Below, piece after piece: positions 9,037 to 18,930 of a DNA stretch of 64,000 nucleotides; within the stretch, counting starts at the first letter, position 1; each line of letters begins with the position of its first letter. Source of the DNA: Pseudonocardia sp. C8 (GTDB lineage: Bacteria > Actinomycetota > Actinomycetes > Mycobacteriales > Pseudonocardiaceae); assembly GCF_014267175.1 (NCBI RefSeq), contig NZ_JACMTR010000002.1, forward strand, positions 3,249,501 to 3,313,500, given 5' to 3'. Below the pieces are notes generated by a model. It did no database searches, was not told the DNA's origin, and was given only the letters and a program-made list of their open reading frames with translations. A program made the translations under genes and the position numbers.

Positions 9037-10320
9037 GTGACGACGGCGGTTGACGTGCTGGTGCTCGGCGGCGGCCCGGCCGGGCGGGCGCTGGCCGGGG
9101 AATGCGCGCGACGCGGGCCGCGCACCGCGCTCGCCGACCCGGCCCCGGACCGCCCGTGGACCGCGACCTACTGCGCGTGGCCCGAGGAGCTGCCCGCCGG
9201 CCTCCCGGAGTCCGCGGTCGCGGCCCGGCCGGTCGCGCGGGCGGTGCTGCCGGGCCCCGGCGGCGACCGGGGCCTGGGGCCCTACACCGTGCTGGACACG
9301 GCGGGCCTGCGGGCGCACCTGGACGGGCGGCTGGGCGAGGTCACCGTGCTGGTGGGCCGCGCCGAACCCGGTGACGTCACCCGGCCCGGCAGTACCGATC
9401 CGGCCCCGCGCCCTGGAGACCGCACCCGCCGCGCCGGGCTCGGCACACCGGCCGGGCCCGCGGACGGTGGGTACCGGGTCCGGCTCCGCCGGCCAGGCGC
9501 GCCGGACACGGTCGTGACCGCCGGCCTGGTCGTCGATGCCACCGGCGCCCCGTCCCGGCTCCGCCCGGGCGGCGGTCCCCGGGCCGAGCAGACCGCGTAC
9601 GGCGTCGTCGTCCCGGCGGCGGCCGCCGCACCCGTGGTCGCCGCCGGCGAGGCGGTGTTCATGGACTGGCGCCCGCCCCCGCCCGGTCCCGGCCGGACGG
9701 ACGCGCCGACGTTCCTCTACGCCGTCCCGTACGGCGACGACCGGGTCCTGCTCGAGGAGACCTCGCTCGCCCGGCGGCCCGGGCTGCCGCTGCCCGAGCT
9801 GCGGGACCGGCTCGCGGCCCGGCTGGCGGCGCGCGGCGTCACCGTCCCCGACGGGGCCCCGGTGGAGCGGGTCCGGTTCCCGGTGGACTCCCCGCGGGGC
9901 GCCCGGCACCCGGTCCCGTTCGGCGCGGCGACCCCGCTCGTGCATCCCGCGACCGGGTTCAGCGTCGCCACGGCGCTGCGCCTCGCGCCGGGGCTCGCCG
10001 CCGTCCTGGCCCGGCACCTGCCCGGCGACCCGGGCGGCGCGACGGCGGCCGCGCACCGGCTGCTCTGGTCCCCGTCGGCCCGCGCCGTGCACCGCCTGCG
10101 CCGGCTCGGCCTGCGCACGGTGCTCGATCTGCCCGCACCGCTGGTGCCGGGGTTCTTCGACGCCTTCTTCGCCGCGCGCAGCGGCCGGGCCTTCCTCACC
10201 GGCCGCGACGACCCGGTGGGCACGGTCGCCGGCATGGCCGGGGTGTTCCGTGCCGCATCGCCGCAGGTCAGGGCGCACATGCTGCGATCGGTGTCGCCAT
10301 TTCACCCGATCGGGTCATGA
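9037..10320 (+). CDS. Lycopene cyclase family flavoprotein (CrtY/CrtL type)
   Basis: This 427-aa protein has an N-terminal FAD-binding motif (LVLGGGPAGRAL, residues 8-19). It also has two blocks characteristic of lycopene cyclases, FLYAVPYGDDRVLLEETSL in the middle and VPFGAATPLVHPATGFSV later. The segment MDWRP matches the cyclase family position usually written MDYR. Such enzymes close the ionone rings of carotenoids at the membrane surface. GTG at 9037 has AGGTGAGG just upstream as ribosome binding site. No other carotenoid gene (crtB, crtI, crtE) is in the window, so the pathway must be completed elsewhere. Lycopene as substrate is inferred from the family. Confidence 0.82.
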   Translation: MTTAVDVLVLGGGPAGRALAGECARRGPRTALADPAPDRPWTATYCAWPEELPAGLPESAVAARPVARAVLPGPGGDRGLGPYTVLDTAGLRAHLDGRLGEVTVLVGRAEPGDVTRPGSTDPAPRPGDRTRRAGLGTPAGPADGGYRVRLRRPGAPDTVVTAGLVVDATGAPSRLRPGGGPRAEQTAYGVVVPAAAAAPVVAAGEAVFMDWRPPPPGPGRTDAPTFLYAVPYGDDRVLLEETSLARRPGLPLPELRDRLAARLAARGVTVPDGAPVERVRFPVDSPRGARHPVPFGAATPLVHPATGFSVATALRLAPGLAAVLARHLPGDPGGATAAAHRLLWSPSARAVHRLRRLGLRTVLDLPAPLVPGFFDAFFAARSGRAFLTGRDDPVGTVAGMAGVFRAASPQVRAHMLRSVSPFHPIGS

Positions 10321-10455
10321 CGTCGGGACCACATGATCAGTTGAAGGGTTACCAGTAGTAGCGTCGAGTCCACGTGCCAGACCCAGTGTCGAGGGCCGCG
10401 CGGCGTCCGCCAGCGAGCGGCACGCGTGCCGGCCCGTTCCCGCCGGAGGCTGCTC

Positions 10456-10905
10456 ATGTCCGCGTACCAGACCATCGTCGTCGGCACCGACGGCTCGGCC
10501 ACCTCGTTCGCCGCGGTCGAGCGCGCCGCCCGGGTGGCTGCCGACGCCGGCTCCACGCTCGTCATCGTCTCGGCCTACACCCCGGCGAGCCGGGAGGACA
10601 CCGCGGAGGCCGAGGACGTGCTCAAGGACGAGGCCTACCTCGTCACCGGCTGGACCCCCGCCGAGGAGGCGCTGCGCGAGGCCGCCGACCGGGCGGCGGC
10701 CGCCGGGGCCCAGAAGGTCAGCACCCACGCCGAGGACGGTGCGCCGGTCGACGTCCTGCGCAAGGCCGTCCGGGACCACCGCGCCGACCTGCTCGTCGTC
10801 GGCAACCGGGGGTTGAACACGCTCTCCGGCCGGCTGCTCGGGTCGGTGCCCTCGGACGCCACCCGCCGCGCCGGGGTGGACGTGCTGGTCGTGCACACCA
10901 CCTGA
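10456..10905 (+). CDS. Universal stress protein, Rv1636-like (cAMP-binding USP family)
   Basis: This 149-aa UspA-fold protein begins MSAYQTIVVGTDGS and ends LLVVGNRGLNTLSGRLLGSV followed by DVLVVHTT, a close match along its length to mycobacterial Rv1636. The nucleotide-binding signature G-x2-G-x9-G-S is present (residues about 114-128). Rv1636 and its M. smegmatis relative are reported to bind cAMP. ATG at 10456 has GGAGG ten bases upstream; an in-frame ATG at 10426 lacks a site and adds basic residues absent from the family. The adenylate cyclase gene starts three bases after this stop, so the pair very likely forms one operon, with the USP as a cAMP-binding partner (inference). Confidence 0.92.
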   Translation: MSAYQTIVVGTDGSATSFAAVERAARVAADAGSTLVIVSAYTPASREDTAEAEDVLKDEAYLVTGWTPAEEALREAADRAAAAGAQKVSTHAEDGAPVDVLRKAVRDHRADLLVVGNRGLNTLSGRLLGSVPSDATRRAGVDVLVVHTT

Positions 10906-10908
10906 TCC

Positions 10909-11958
10909 GTGGCCTCCGAACCTCCGGGCTCCGGGAGCGGGCCGGCCCTGCCGGATCCCGCCGACGTCGACTGGACCCAGCTCGAGGGCGGGGTCCTCGA
11001 CGAGTTCATCCTCGGCGCGCCGCGCGAGTTCACCCGGGACGAGCTGGTGGAGGCCGCCGGGCTGGACCCGGAGGAGTCGGGACGGCTGTGGCGCGCGCTC
11101 GGCTTCCCGGAGACCGACCCGTCGGCGCGGGTGTTCACCCGGGCCGACCTGGAGGCCGCGCGGAGGGTCATCGCGCTCAGCCGGGACTGGCTGCCGGACG
11201 CCGAGGTGCGGGAAGCCGTGGCCCGCGCGGTCGCGCAGTCGCTGTCCCGGCTCGCCGAGTGGCAGATCGGGATGCTGGCCCAGGTGGCGGCGTCCCAGGT
11301 GGGTGAGCTGACACCGCGGGCGGCCGCGCGGCTCGCCGCCGAGGTGCTGCCCGACCTGGAGGCCCTGCAGTCCTACGTCTGGCGCCGGCACCTGGCCGCG
11401 ACCGCGGCCCGCTGGACGGCGGGCGCGCAGCGCAGTGACGCCGAGCACATCGCCGCCGACACCTGGCCGCTGTCGGTCGGGTTCGCCGACATGGTCGGCT
11501 TCACCCGCACCACCCGGCGCCGCTCGCTGGACGAGCTCGGCGAGATGATCGAGCGGTTCGGATCGGTCACGAACGAGGTCATCACGAACGGCCGCGGACG
11601 GATCATCAAGACGGTCGGGGACGAGGTCCTGTTCGTCACCGAGCACCCGGCAGACGCCGCCGCCATCGCGCTCGGGCTCCGCGACCGGGTGCGGGCCGAG
11701 CCGGCGCTGCCGCCGCTGCGGATCGGGCTGGCGCACGGCATGGTGCTCAGCCGCTACGGCGACGTCTACGGCGAGGTCGTCAACGTCGCCGCCCGGCTCA
11801 CCTCGGAGGCGAAGCCGGACACGGTGCTGGTGGACCGGGAGGTCCACGAGGCGCTGCGCGACGACCCCCGCTTCGACCTGCGGCGGATCGCGACCCTGCA
11901 CACCCGTGGCTACACGCACCTGCGGGCGTGGACGCTGCGCGGAGCCCGGGAACGCTGA
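10909..11958 (+). CDS. Class III adenylate cyclase with N-terminal regulatory domain (Rv1264-like)
   Basis: This 349-aa soluble protein makes cAMP from ATP. Residues 1-180 form an all-helical domain like the pH-sensing autoinhibitory region of Rv1264. Residues 185-340 are the cyclase fold, with metal aspartates D194 (FADMVGFT) and D238 (IIKTVGDEVLF), the purine-specifying lysine K234 in that same segment, and the transition-state asparagine and arginine in VVNVAARL. All canonical catalytic residues appear present, so it should be active as a homodimer. The GTG start is three bases after the upstream USP stop. Downstream lies a strong hairpin shared with the convergent suf operon. Confidence 0.93.
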   Translation: MASEPPGSGSGPALPDPADVDWTQLEGGVLDEFILGAPREFTRDELVEAAGLDPEESGRLWRALGFPETDPSARVFTRADLEAARRVIALSRDWLPDAEVREAVARAVAQSLSRLAEWQIGMLAQVAASQVGELTPRAAARLAAEVLPDLEALQSYVWRRHLAATAARWTAGAQRSDAEHIAADTWPLSVGFADMVGFTRTTRRRSLDELGEMIERFGSVTNEVITNGRGRIIKTVGDEVLFVTEHPADAAAIALGLRDRVRAEPALPPLRIGLAHGMVLSRYGDVYGEVVNVAARLTSEAKPDTVLVDREVHEALRDDPRFDLRRIATLHTRGYTHLRAWTLRGARER

Positions 11959-12025
11959 GCACCCCGCTCCTGGTGCCGGGCCCCGGTCACGTCCCACGAG
12001 CGCGCAGGCCGCCGCACCCCGCACC

Positions 12026-12061
12026 GGCGTGCCGCACCTACCCGGGCGGGTGCGGCACGCC
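12026..12061. terminator. Bidirectional hairpin between adenylate cyclase and sufT
   Basis: A perfect 13-bp inverted repeat pairs 12026-12038 with 12049-12061 around a 10-base loop, placed between two converging genes. Further copies of the half-site GTGCGGCAC follow at about 12070 and, less exactly, to 12095. It fits a shared intrinsic terminator of the T-tract-less type common in high-G+C bacteria. Confidence 0.65.
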
Positions 12062-12115
12062 GACACCGGGTGCGGCACGGGGACACGGGGTGCGGCGGCG
12101 CCGGGGCCGCCCGGG

Positions 12116-12523
12116 TCAGACCCGGAAGCCGAGGGCGCGCAGCTGCTCGCGGCCGTCCTCGGTGATCTTCTCCGGGCCCCACGGCGGCATCCAGACCCAG
12201 TTGATCCGGACGTCGGAGACGAGCCCCCCGTCCGGGCCCGCGGTGAGCGCGGAGCGGGTCTGCTCCTCGATCACGTCGGTCAGCGGGCAGGCCGCCGAGG
12301 TGAGGGTCATGTCGATGACCGCGGTTTCGCCGTCCACGTCGATGCCGTAGACGAGGCCGAGGTCGACGACGTTGATGCCGAGCTCGGGGTCGACGACGTC
12401 CTTCATCGCCTCCTCGAGCGCCTCCAGCGACGCGCCGTCGGTCGCGGCCGGGGGCTCGGGCATCCCGGCCGCCCCGCGGACGACGTCGTCGGTCTCGTTC
12501 TGCTGCTCGGTGGTCTCGCTCAT
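12116..12523 (-). CDS. sufT: SufT, Fe-S cluster assembly/carrier protein (MIP18/DUF59 family)
   Basis: This 135-aa protein carries a C-terminal DUF59 fold (residues about 35-135). The markers are DPELGINVVDLGLVYGI, the conserved cysteine in TLTSAACPLTDVI and the ending WVWMPPWGPEKITEDGREQL. It matures Fe-S proteins together with the Suf machinery. The first 35 residues are acidic and probably disordered. ATG at 12523 overlaps the sufU stop by four bases, making it the last gene of the suf operon; M. tuberculosis Rv1466 holds the same position. Confidence 0.92.
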   Translation of the reverse strand: MSETTEQQNETDDVVRGAAGMPEPPAATDGASLEALEEAMKDVVDPELGINVVDLGLVYGIDVDGETAVIDMTLTSAACPLTDVIEEQTRSALTAGPDGGLVSDVRINWVWMPPWGPEKITEDGREQLRALGFRV

Positions 12524-12980
12524 GCCGGAGATCCCTCCGTCTCGATCTTCGCGTCCGTGCGCGAGACGGCGTCCTTGAACGCCATCCAGCCCAGCAGCGC
12601 GCACTTCACCCGGGCCGGGTACTTGGCGACCCCGGCGAACGCGACGCCGTCGCCGAGCACGTCCTCGTCCGGCTCGACCTGGCCGCGGCCCTGCGCCATC
12701 TCCTGGAACGACGCCAGGATCCGCCACGCCTCGTCGACCGACCGGCCGACGAGGAGATCGTGCAGCACCGACACCGACGCCTGGCTGATCGAACAGCCCA
12801 GCGTCTCGTACGACACGTCGGCGACCGTGTCGCCGTCGACCCGGACCCGGAGGGTGACCTCGTCACCGCACGTCGGGTTCACGTGGTGGGACTCGGCGTC
12901 GTAGGGCTCGCGCAGGCCCGACCCGTGCGGGTCCCGGTAGTGGTCCAGGATGATCTCCTGGTACATCTGCTGCAGCTGCA

Positions 12981-12981
<1 letters not shown>
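12520..12981 (-). CDS. sufU: SufU, sulfur-transfer/scaffold protein for SufS
   Basis: This 153-aa IscU-like protein accepts sulfur from SufS. The zinc/sulfur ligands C38, D40, C63 and C127 are present in PTCGD, ETLGCSISQAS and RVKCALLGW. The extra segment between the second and third cysteine (about residues 75-110) is the insertion that separates SufU from IscU. Its start overlaps the end of sufS as TGATG, and its stop overlaps sufT. Confidence 0.94.
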
Positions 12982-15067
<2,086 letters not shown>

Positions 15068-15101
15068 CTGTAGTGGTCGCTCCGTTACTGGTGTGGTGGT
15101 C

Positions 15102-16286
15102 TCAGGCGCCGGTGATCGCGAGCTCGGCCTCGACGGCGGCGTCGAGGCGCGCCTTGAGGTCCGGCAGCGTGATCTTGTTCAGGATCTCGCCGAAGAAGCC
15201 CCGCACGACGAGGCGGCGGGCCTGCTCCTCGGGGATGCCGCGGCTGCGCAGGTAGAACAGCTGCTCGTCGTCGAACCGGCCGGTGGCGCTCGCGTGCCCG
15301 GCGCCGGCGATCTCGCCGGTCTCGATCTCCAGGTTCGGGACCGAGTCCGCGCGGGCGTGCTCGGTGAGCACCAGGTTGCGGTTGAACTCGAAGGTCTGGG
15401 TGTTCTCGGCCGCGGCCCGGATCAGCACGTCGCCGATCCACACCACGTGTGCCGACTCGCGGGAGTCGCTCTGCAGCGCGTTCTTGTAGAGCACGTTGGA
15501 CGTGCAGTTCGGGACCGCGTGGTCCACGAGCAGCCGCTGCTCCAGGTGCTGGCCCGCGTCGGCGAAGCCCAGGCCGAGCAGCTCGGCGTCGCCGCCGGGA
15601 CCGGCGTAGTGCACGGTGGACGACACCCGCACCAGGTCGCCGCCGAGCTGGACGGCGGTGGCGCGCAGGGTCGCGTCACGGCCGATGCGGTAGTGCTCGG
15701 CGCCCACGTGCACCGCGTCGTCGGCCCACTCCTCGGTGACCACCAGGGTCAGCCGGGAGCCGTCGCCGAGCACGACCTCGGTGTTGTCGGCCAGAGCACC
15801 GTGCCCCCGGTGCTCGACGACGACCGTCGCCTGCGTGTGCGGGGTCGTCCGGATGTGCAGGTGCCCGGCCGCGGAGACGCCCTCACCGGGCCCGTCCACC
15901 GTGATCGTCACCGGCTCGGGCGTCCCGTCCAGGGTCACGACGGTGGCCTCGGTGAAGGCCGACCAGGCCGCCGCGGCGACCCGGTCGGCGGGGGTCCCGC
16001 CCTCGCCGAGCCGGGCGTCGTCGCGGCCGACCGTCTCGACGGTCACCCCGGCCACCTCGGTGACCGTGACCCCCACCTTGCCGTCCAGCGTCGCGGAGCC
16101 GTCGTGCAGCCCGCGCAGGCGGCGCAGCGGGGTGAACCGCCAGTTCTCCTCGCGACCGCCGGGGACCTCGAAGGCCTCGACGTCGAAGGACTGGAACCGC
16201 TCGCCCGCCGAGGCGATCGGCACCTCACCCTGGCCCTCCTTGGCCCCCTTCAGCTCGGGGGCGAGGCCAGCAACATCCGACGTCAT
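15102..16286 (-). CDS. sufD: SufD, Fe-S cluster scaffold subunit
   Basis: This 394-aa protein is the SufD partner of SufB. The right-handed beta-helix core occupies roughly residues 110-310. The C-terminal block includes [37 protein letters not shown] and VVRGFFGEI, all diagnostic for SufB/SufD. The conserved histidine thought to help build the cluster at the SufB-SufD interface is in [13 protein letters not shown] at 16286 overlaps the sufB stop (ATGA). Confidence 0.95.
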   Translation of the reverse strand: MTSDVAGLAPELKGAKEGQGEVPIASAGERFQSFDVEAFEVPGGREENWRFTPLRRLRGLHDGSATLDGKVGVTVTEVAGVTVETVGRDDARLGEGGTPADRVAAAAWSAFTEATVVTLDGTPEPVTITVDGPGEGVSAAGHLHIRTTPHTQATVVVEHRGHGALADNTEVVLGDGSRLTLVVTEEWADDAVHVGAEHYRIGRDATLRATAVQLGGDLVRVSSTVHYAGPGGDAELLGLGFADAGQHLEQRLLVDHAVPNCTSNVLYKNALQSDSRESAHVVWIGDVLIRAAAENTQTFEFNRNLVLTEHARADSVPNLEIETGEIAGAGHASATGRFDDEQLFYLRSRGIPEEQARRLVVRGFFGEILNKITLPDLKARLDAAVEAELAITGA

Positions 16287-17719
16287 CCGACGGAACCCTC
16301 CATCTGCAGCTCGATCAGCCGGTTCAGCTCCAGCGCGTACTCCATGGGCAGCTCGCGGGCGATCGGCTCGACGAACCCGCGCACCACCATGGCCATCGCC
16401 TCGTCCTCGGTCAGGCCCCGGCTCATCAGGTAGAAGAGCTGGTCCTCGGAGACCTTGGAGACGGTGGCCTCGTGCCCCATCGACACGTCGTCGTTGCGGA
16501 TGTCGACGTAGGGGTAGGTGTCCGACCGCGAGATCGTGTCGACCAGCAGCGCGTCGCACTTCACCGTCGACCGGGAGTTCTTCGCCCGCGGGTTGACCTG
16601 GATCAGGCCGCGGTAGGACGTCCGGCCGCCGCCGCGCGCCACCGACTTCGACACGATCGTCGACGACGTGTTCGGCGCCAGGTGCACCATCTTCGCGCCG
16701 GCGTCCTGGTGCTGGCCCTCGCCCGCGAACGCGATCGACAGGACCTCGCCCTTGGCGTGCTCGCCCATCAGCCACACGGCCGGGTACTTCATCGTCACCT
16801 TGGAGCCGAGGTTGCCGTCGACCCACTCCATGGTCGCGCCCTCCTCGGCCTTGGCGCGCTTGGTGACCAGGTTGTAGACGTTGTTCGACCAGTTCTGGAT
16901 CGTGGTGTAGCGGCAGCGGCCGCCCTTCTTCACCACGATCTCCACCACGGCCGAGTGCAGCGAGTCGGTCTTGTAGATCGGCGCGGTGCAGCCCTCGACG
17001 TAGTGCACGTAGGCACCCTCGTCGACGATGATCAGCGTCCGCTCGAACTGGCCCATGTTCTCGGTGTTGATCCGGAAGTAGGCCTGCAGCGGGATGTCGA
17101 CGTGCACGCCCGGCGGCACGTAGATGAACGACCCGCCCGACCAGACCGCCGAGTTCAGCGCGGAGAACTTGTTGTCACCGGCGGGGATGACCGAACCGAA
17201 GTACTCCTTGAAGAGCTCGGGGTGCTCCTTCAGACCGGTGTCGGTGTCGAGGAAGATGACGCCCTGCGCCTCCAGGTCCTCGCGGATCTGGTGGTAGACG
17301 ACCTCGGACTCGTACTGCGCGGCGACACCGGCGACCAGGCGGGCCTTCTCGGCCTCGGGGATGCCCAGCTTGTCGTAGGTGTTCTTGATGTCCTCCGGCA
17401 GGTCCTCCCAGCTGGTGGCCTGCTTCTCCGTGGAGCGCACGAAGTACTTGATGTTGTCGAAGTCGATCCCGGACAGGTCGGAGCCCCACCGCGGCATCGG
17501 CTTCTTCTCGAAGAGATCGAGCGACTTCTGCCGGAACTCGAGCATCCAGTCCGGCTCGTTCTTCAGGCGGGAGATGTCGGCGACGACCTCCGAGGAGAGG
17601 CCGCGCTTGGCGGCGGCACCCGCCTCGTCGGAGTCCGCCCAGCCGAAGTCGTACCGGCCGAGCGCCGCGATCGTCTCCTCCTGGGTGAGCTCGGTGCGCA
17701 CTTCAGGAGTGGTCGTCAT
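16283..17719 (-). CDS. sufB: SufB, Fe-S cluster scaffold subunit
   Basis: This 478-aa protein is the main cluster-building subunit. Family blocks include [54 protein letters not shown] and the ending [20 protein letters not shown]. The likely cluster-ligand cysteine in [10 protein letters not shown] is conserved. No intein interrupts it, unlike the M. tuberculosis copy. ATG at 17719 overlaps the sufR stop and has AAGGGAGG upstream. Confidence 0.97.
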   Translation of the reverse strand: MTTTPEVRTELTQEETIAALGRYDFGWADSDEAGAAAKRGLSSEVVADISRLKNEPDWMLEFRQKSLDLFEKKPMPRWGSDLSGIDFDNIKYFVRSTEKQATSWEDLPEDIKNTYDKLGIPEAEKARLVAGVAAQYESEVVYHQIREDLEAQGVIFLDTDTGLKEHPELFKEYFGSVIPAGDNKFSALNSAVWSGGSFIYVPPGVHVDIPLQAYFRINTENMGQFERTLIIVDEGAYVHYVEGCTAPIYKTDSLHSAVVEIVVKKGGRCRYTTIQNWSNNVYNLVTKRAKAEEGATMEWVDGNLGSKVTMKYPAVWLMGEHAKGEVLSIAFAGEGQHQDAGAKMVHLAPNTSSTIVSKSVARGGGRTSYRGLIQVNPRAKNSRSTVKCDALLVDTISRSDTYPYVDIRNDDVSMGHEATVSKVSEDQLFYLMSRGLTEDEAMAMVVRGFVEPIARELPMEYALELNRLIELQMEGSVG

Positions 17720-18798
17720 TGAGGACTGCCTCCCTTTCGGGGACCGTGGTGGGACCTGGACCCGCCTTCGGCGGGGCCGGATTCTTCTTCCATCTTCCGC
17801 AGCCGAGCAGGTGGTTGCGGACTAACGGTGCCGGACTTCGGGGCATCCTCGTCCAGCTCCCGCAGCCGAGCAGGTGGTTGCGGATCAACGGTGCCGGACG
17901 TCGTCGGGACGTCCTCGTCCGTCTCCCGCAGCACCGTCTCCTGCAGCCGAGCAGGTGGTTGCGGAGTTCCGGCGCGGGGCGTCGGGACTTCTTCCGTCGC
18001 CCGCAACCCAAGAGCAGGTCGCGGACTCCCGGTGCCGGAGTCGGGGCCCCCTTCCCTCTTCCCGTGCCGGGCCCGCCCGAGGAGTTCGGGATCCTCGAGC
18101 GGGACGTGTGTGGTGCACGCGGCGCCGCCGCGCGCGATCGTCGCCAGCCGCTGCACGTGCGTGCCCAGCAGCTCGGCGAAGGCCCTGGTCTCGGCTTCGC
18201 AGAGCTCCGGGAACTCGGCGGCGACGTGCGCCACCGGGCAGTGGTGCTGGCAGAGCTGCACGCCGGACCCGCCGCGGCGGGTCTGTGCAGCGTAGCCACG
18301 GTCGCTGAGCACCCGGGCCAGCACCTCGGCGCGCTCGGCCGAGGTGCCCGCCGCCGCGACCGATCCCCTGTCGGGTCCCAGCAGCTCACGCACCCGGCGA
18401 CGGGCGAACGCGTCCACCGCCTGCTCCCCCGCCGTCTCGGAGAGGAACCGCAGGGCCGAGGTGGCCAGGTCGTCGTAACCGTGCCCGAACCGGACCCGGC
18501 CGGTGTCGGTGAGCAGGTACTCCTTGGCCGGACGGCCGCGCCCGCGGGGACGCGCCGACCGGGCCGGGGCCCGGACCTCGGCCTCACCGTCGGCGATCAG
18601 CGCATCCAGGTGCCGCCGGACGGCGGCCTCGGTGAGCTCCAGCTCGCCCGCGACGACCGCGGCCGTGACCGGACCCTGCTCCATGAGCACCCGCGCCACC
18701 GCGGCCCGGGTGCCCGATCCGGATCCGGGCAGCACGGCTTCGGACCCGTGCCCGCAGGCGGGGTCCGGGCGCCGGTGCGCCGTCCGGTCTGTTTTCAC
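17716..18798 (-). CDS. sufR: SufR, Fe-S-sensing repressor of the suf operon, with a repeat-bearing C-terminal tail
   Basis: A winged helix-turn-helix regulator of about 360 aa. Residues 29-100 form the DNA-binding domain ([15 protein letters not shown] is the recognition region). C183, C187, C200 and C228 lie in [20 protein letters not shown] and GGAACTTHV, the cysteines expected to hold a [4Fe-4S] cluster. Normal SufR proteins end soon after this. Here about 120 further residues follow, containing near-repeats of the motif PQPPARL spaced 21 and 27 codons apart. Start GTG 18798 is favoured because it leaves a full HTH and abuts a palindrome; the N-terminal 25 residues are uncertain. It is first in the suf operon and overlaps sufB by four bases. 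Confidence 0.88.
   Translation of the reverse strand: MKTDRTAHRRPDPACGHGSEAVLPGSGSGTRAAVARVLMEQGPVTAAVVAGELELTEAAVRRHLDALIADGEAEVRAPARSARPRGRGRPAKEYLLTDTGRVRFGHGYDDLATSALRFLSETAGEQAVDAFARRRVRELLGPDRGSVAAAGTSAERAEVLARVLSDRGYAAQTRRGGSGVQLCQHHCPVAHVAAEFPELCEAETRAFAELLGTHVQRLATIARGGAACTTHVPLEDPELLGRARHGKREGGPDSGTGSPRPALGLRATEEVPTPRAGTPQPPARLQETVLRETDEDVPTTSGTVDPQPPARLRELDEDAPKSGTVSPQPPARLRKMEEESGPAEGGSRSHHGPRKGGSPQ
17797..18030 (-). repeat. In-frame repeats inside the 3' end of sufR
   Basis: A 25-base core recurs at 17797-17821, 17860-17884 and 17941-17965, with a degenerate fourth copy near 17999-18025. Spacings of 63 and 81 bases are multiples of three, so the frame is kept and the protein repeats PQPPARL followed by an acidic stretch. 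Conservation of DNA and frame together suggests expansion within a coding sequence. Confidence 0.85.
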
Positions 18799-18811
18799 AA
18801 CACCAGTGTTG
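18798..18811. promoter_or_regulatory. Candidate SufR operator, palindrome CAACAC-CA-GTGTTG
   Basis: A perfect 6-2-6 inverted repeat lies directly at the proposed sufR start, in the divergent gap to mptB. On the minus strand AACACT inside it fits a -10 hexamer for a leaderless transcript starting at the GTG. SufR repressors bind inverted repeats of the ACAC...GTGT type in front of their own gene, so autorepression through this site is likely (inference from family and position). Confidence 0.6.
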
Positions 18812-18930
18812 CGGATATCGGCGCCGGCAGCAAAACCCACCCCCCAGATATGACCGGGGTCACCGGGGTCGCCGAGGTCGCGGGCGGTGGAGACCGGTCC
18901 CGGAGCCCGGAGCCCGCCCCACTAACCTGC

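Noticed and set aside
16283..17719. Intein in SufB as in M. tuberculosis
   Set aside because: The 478-aa length and continuous family blocks leave no room for an intein.
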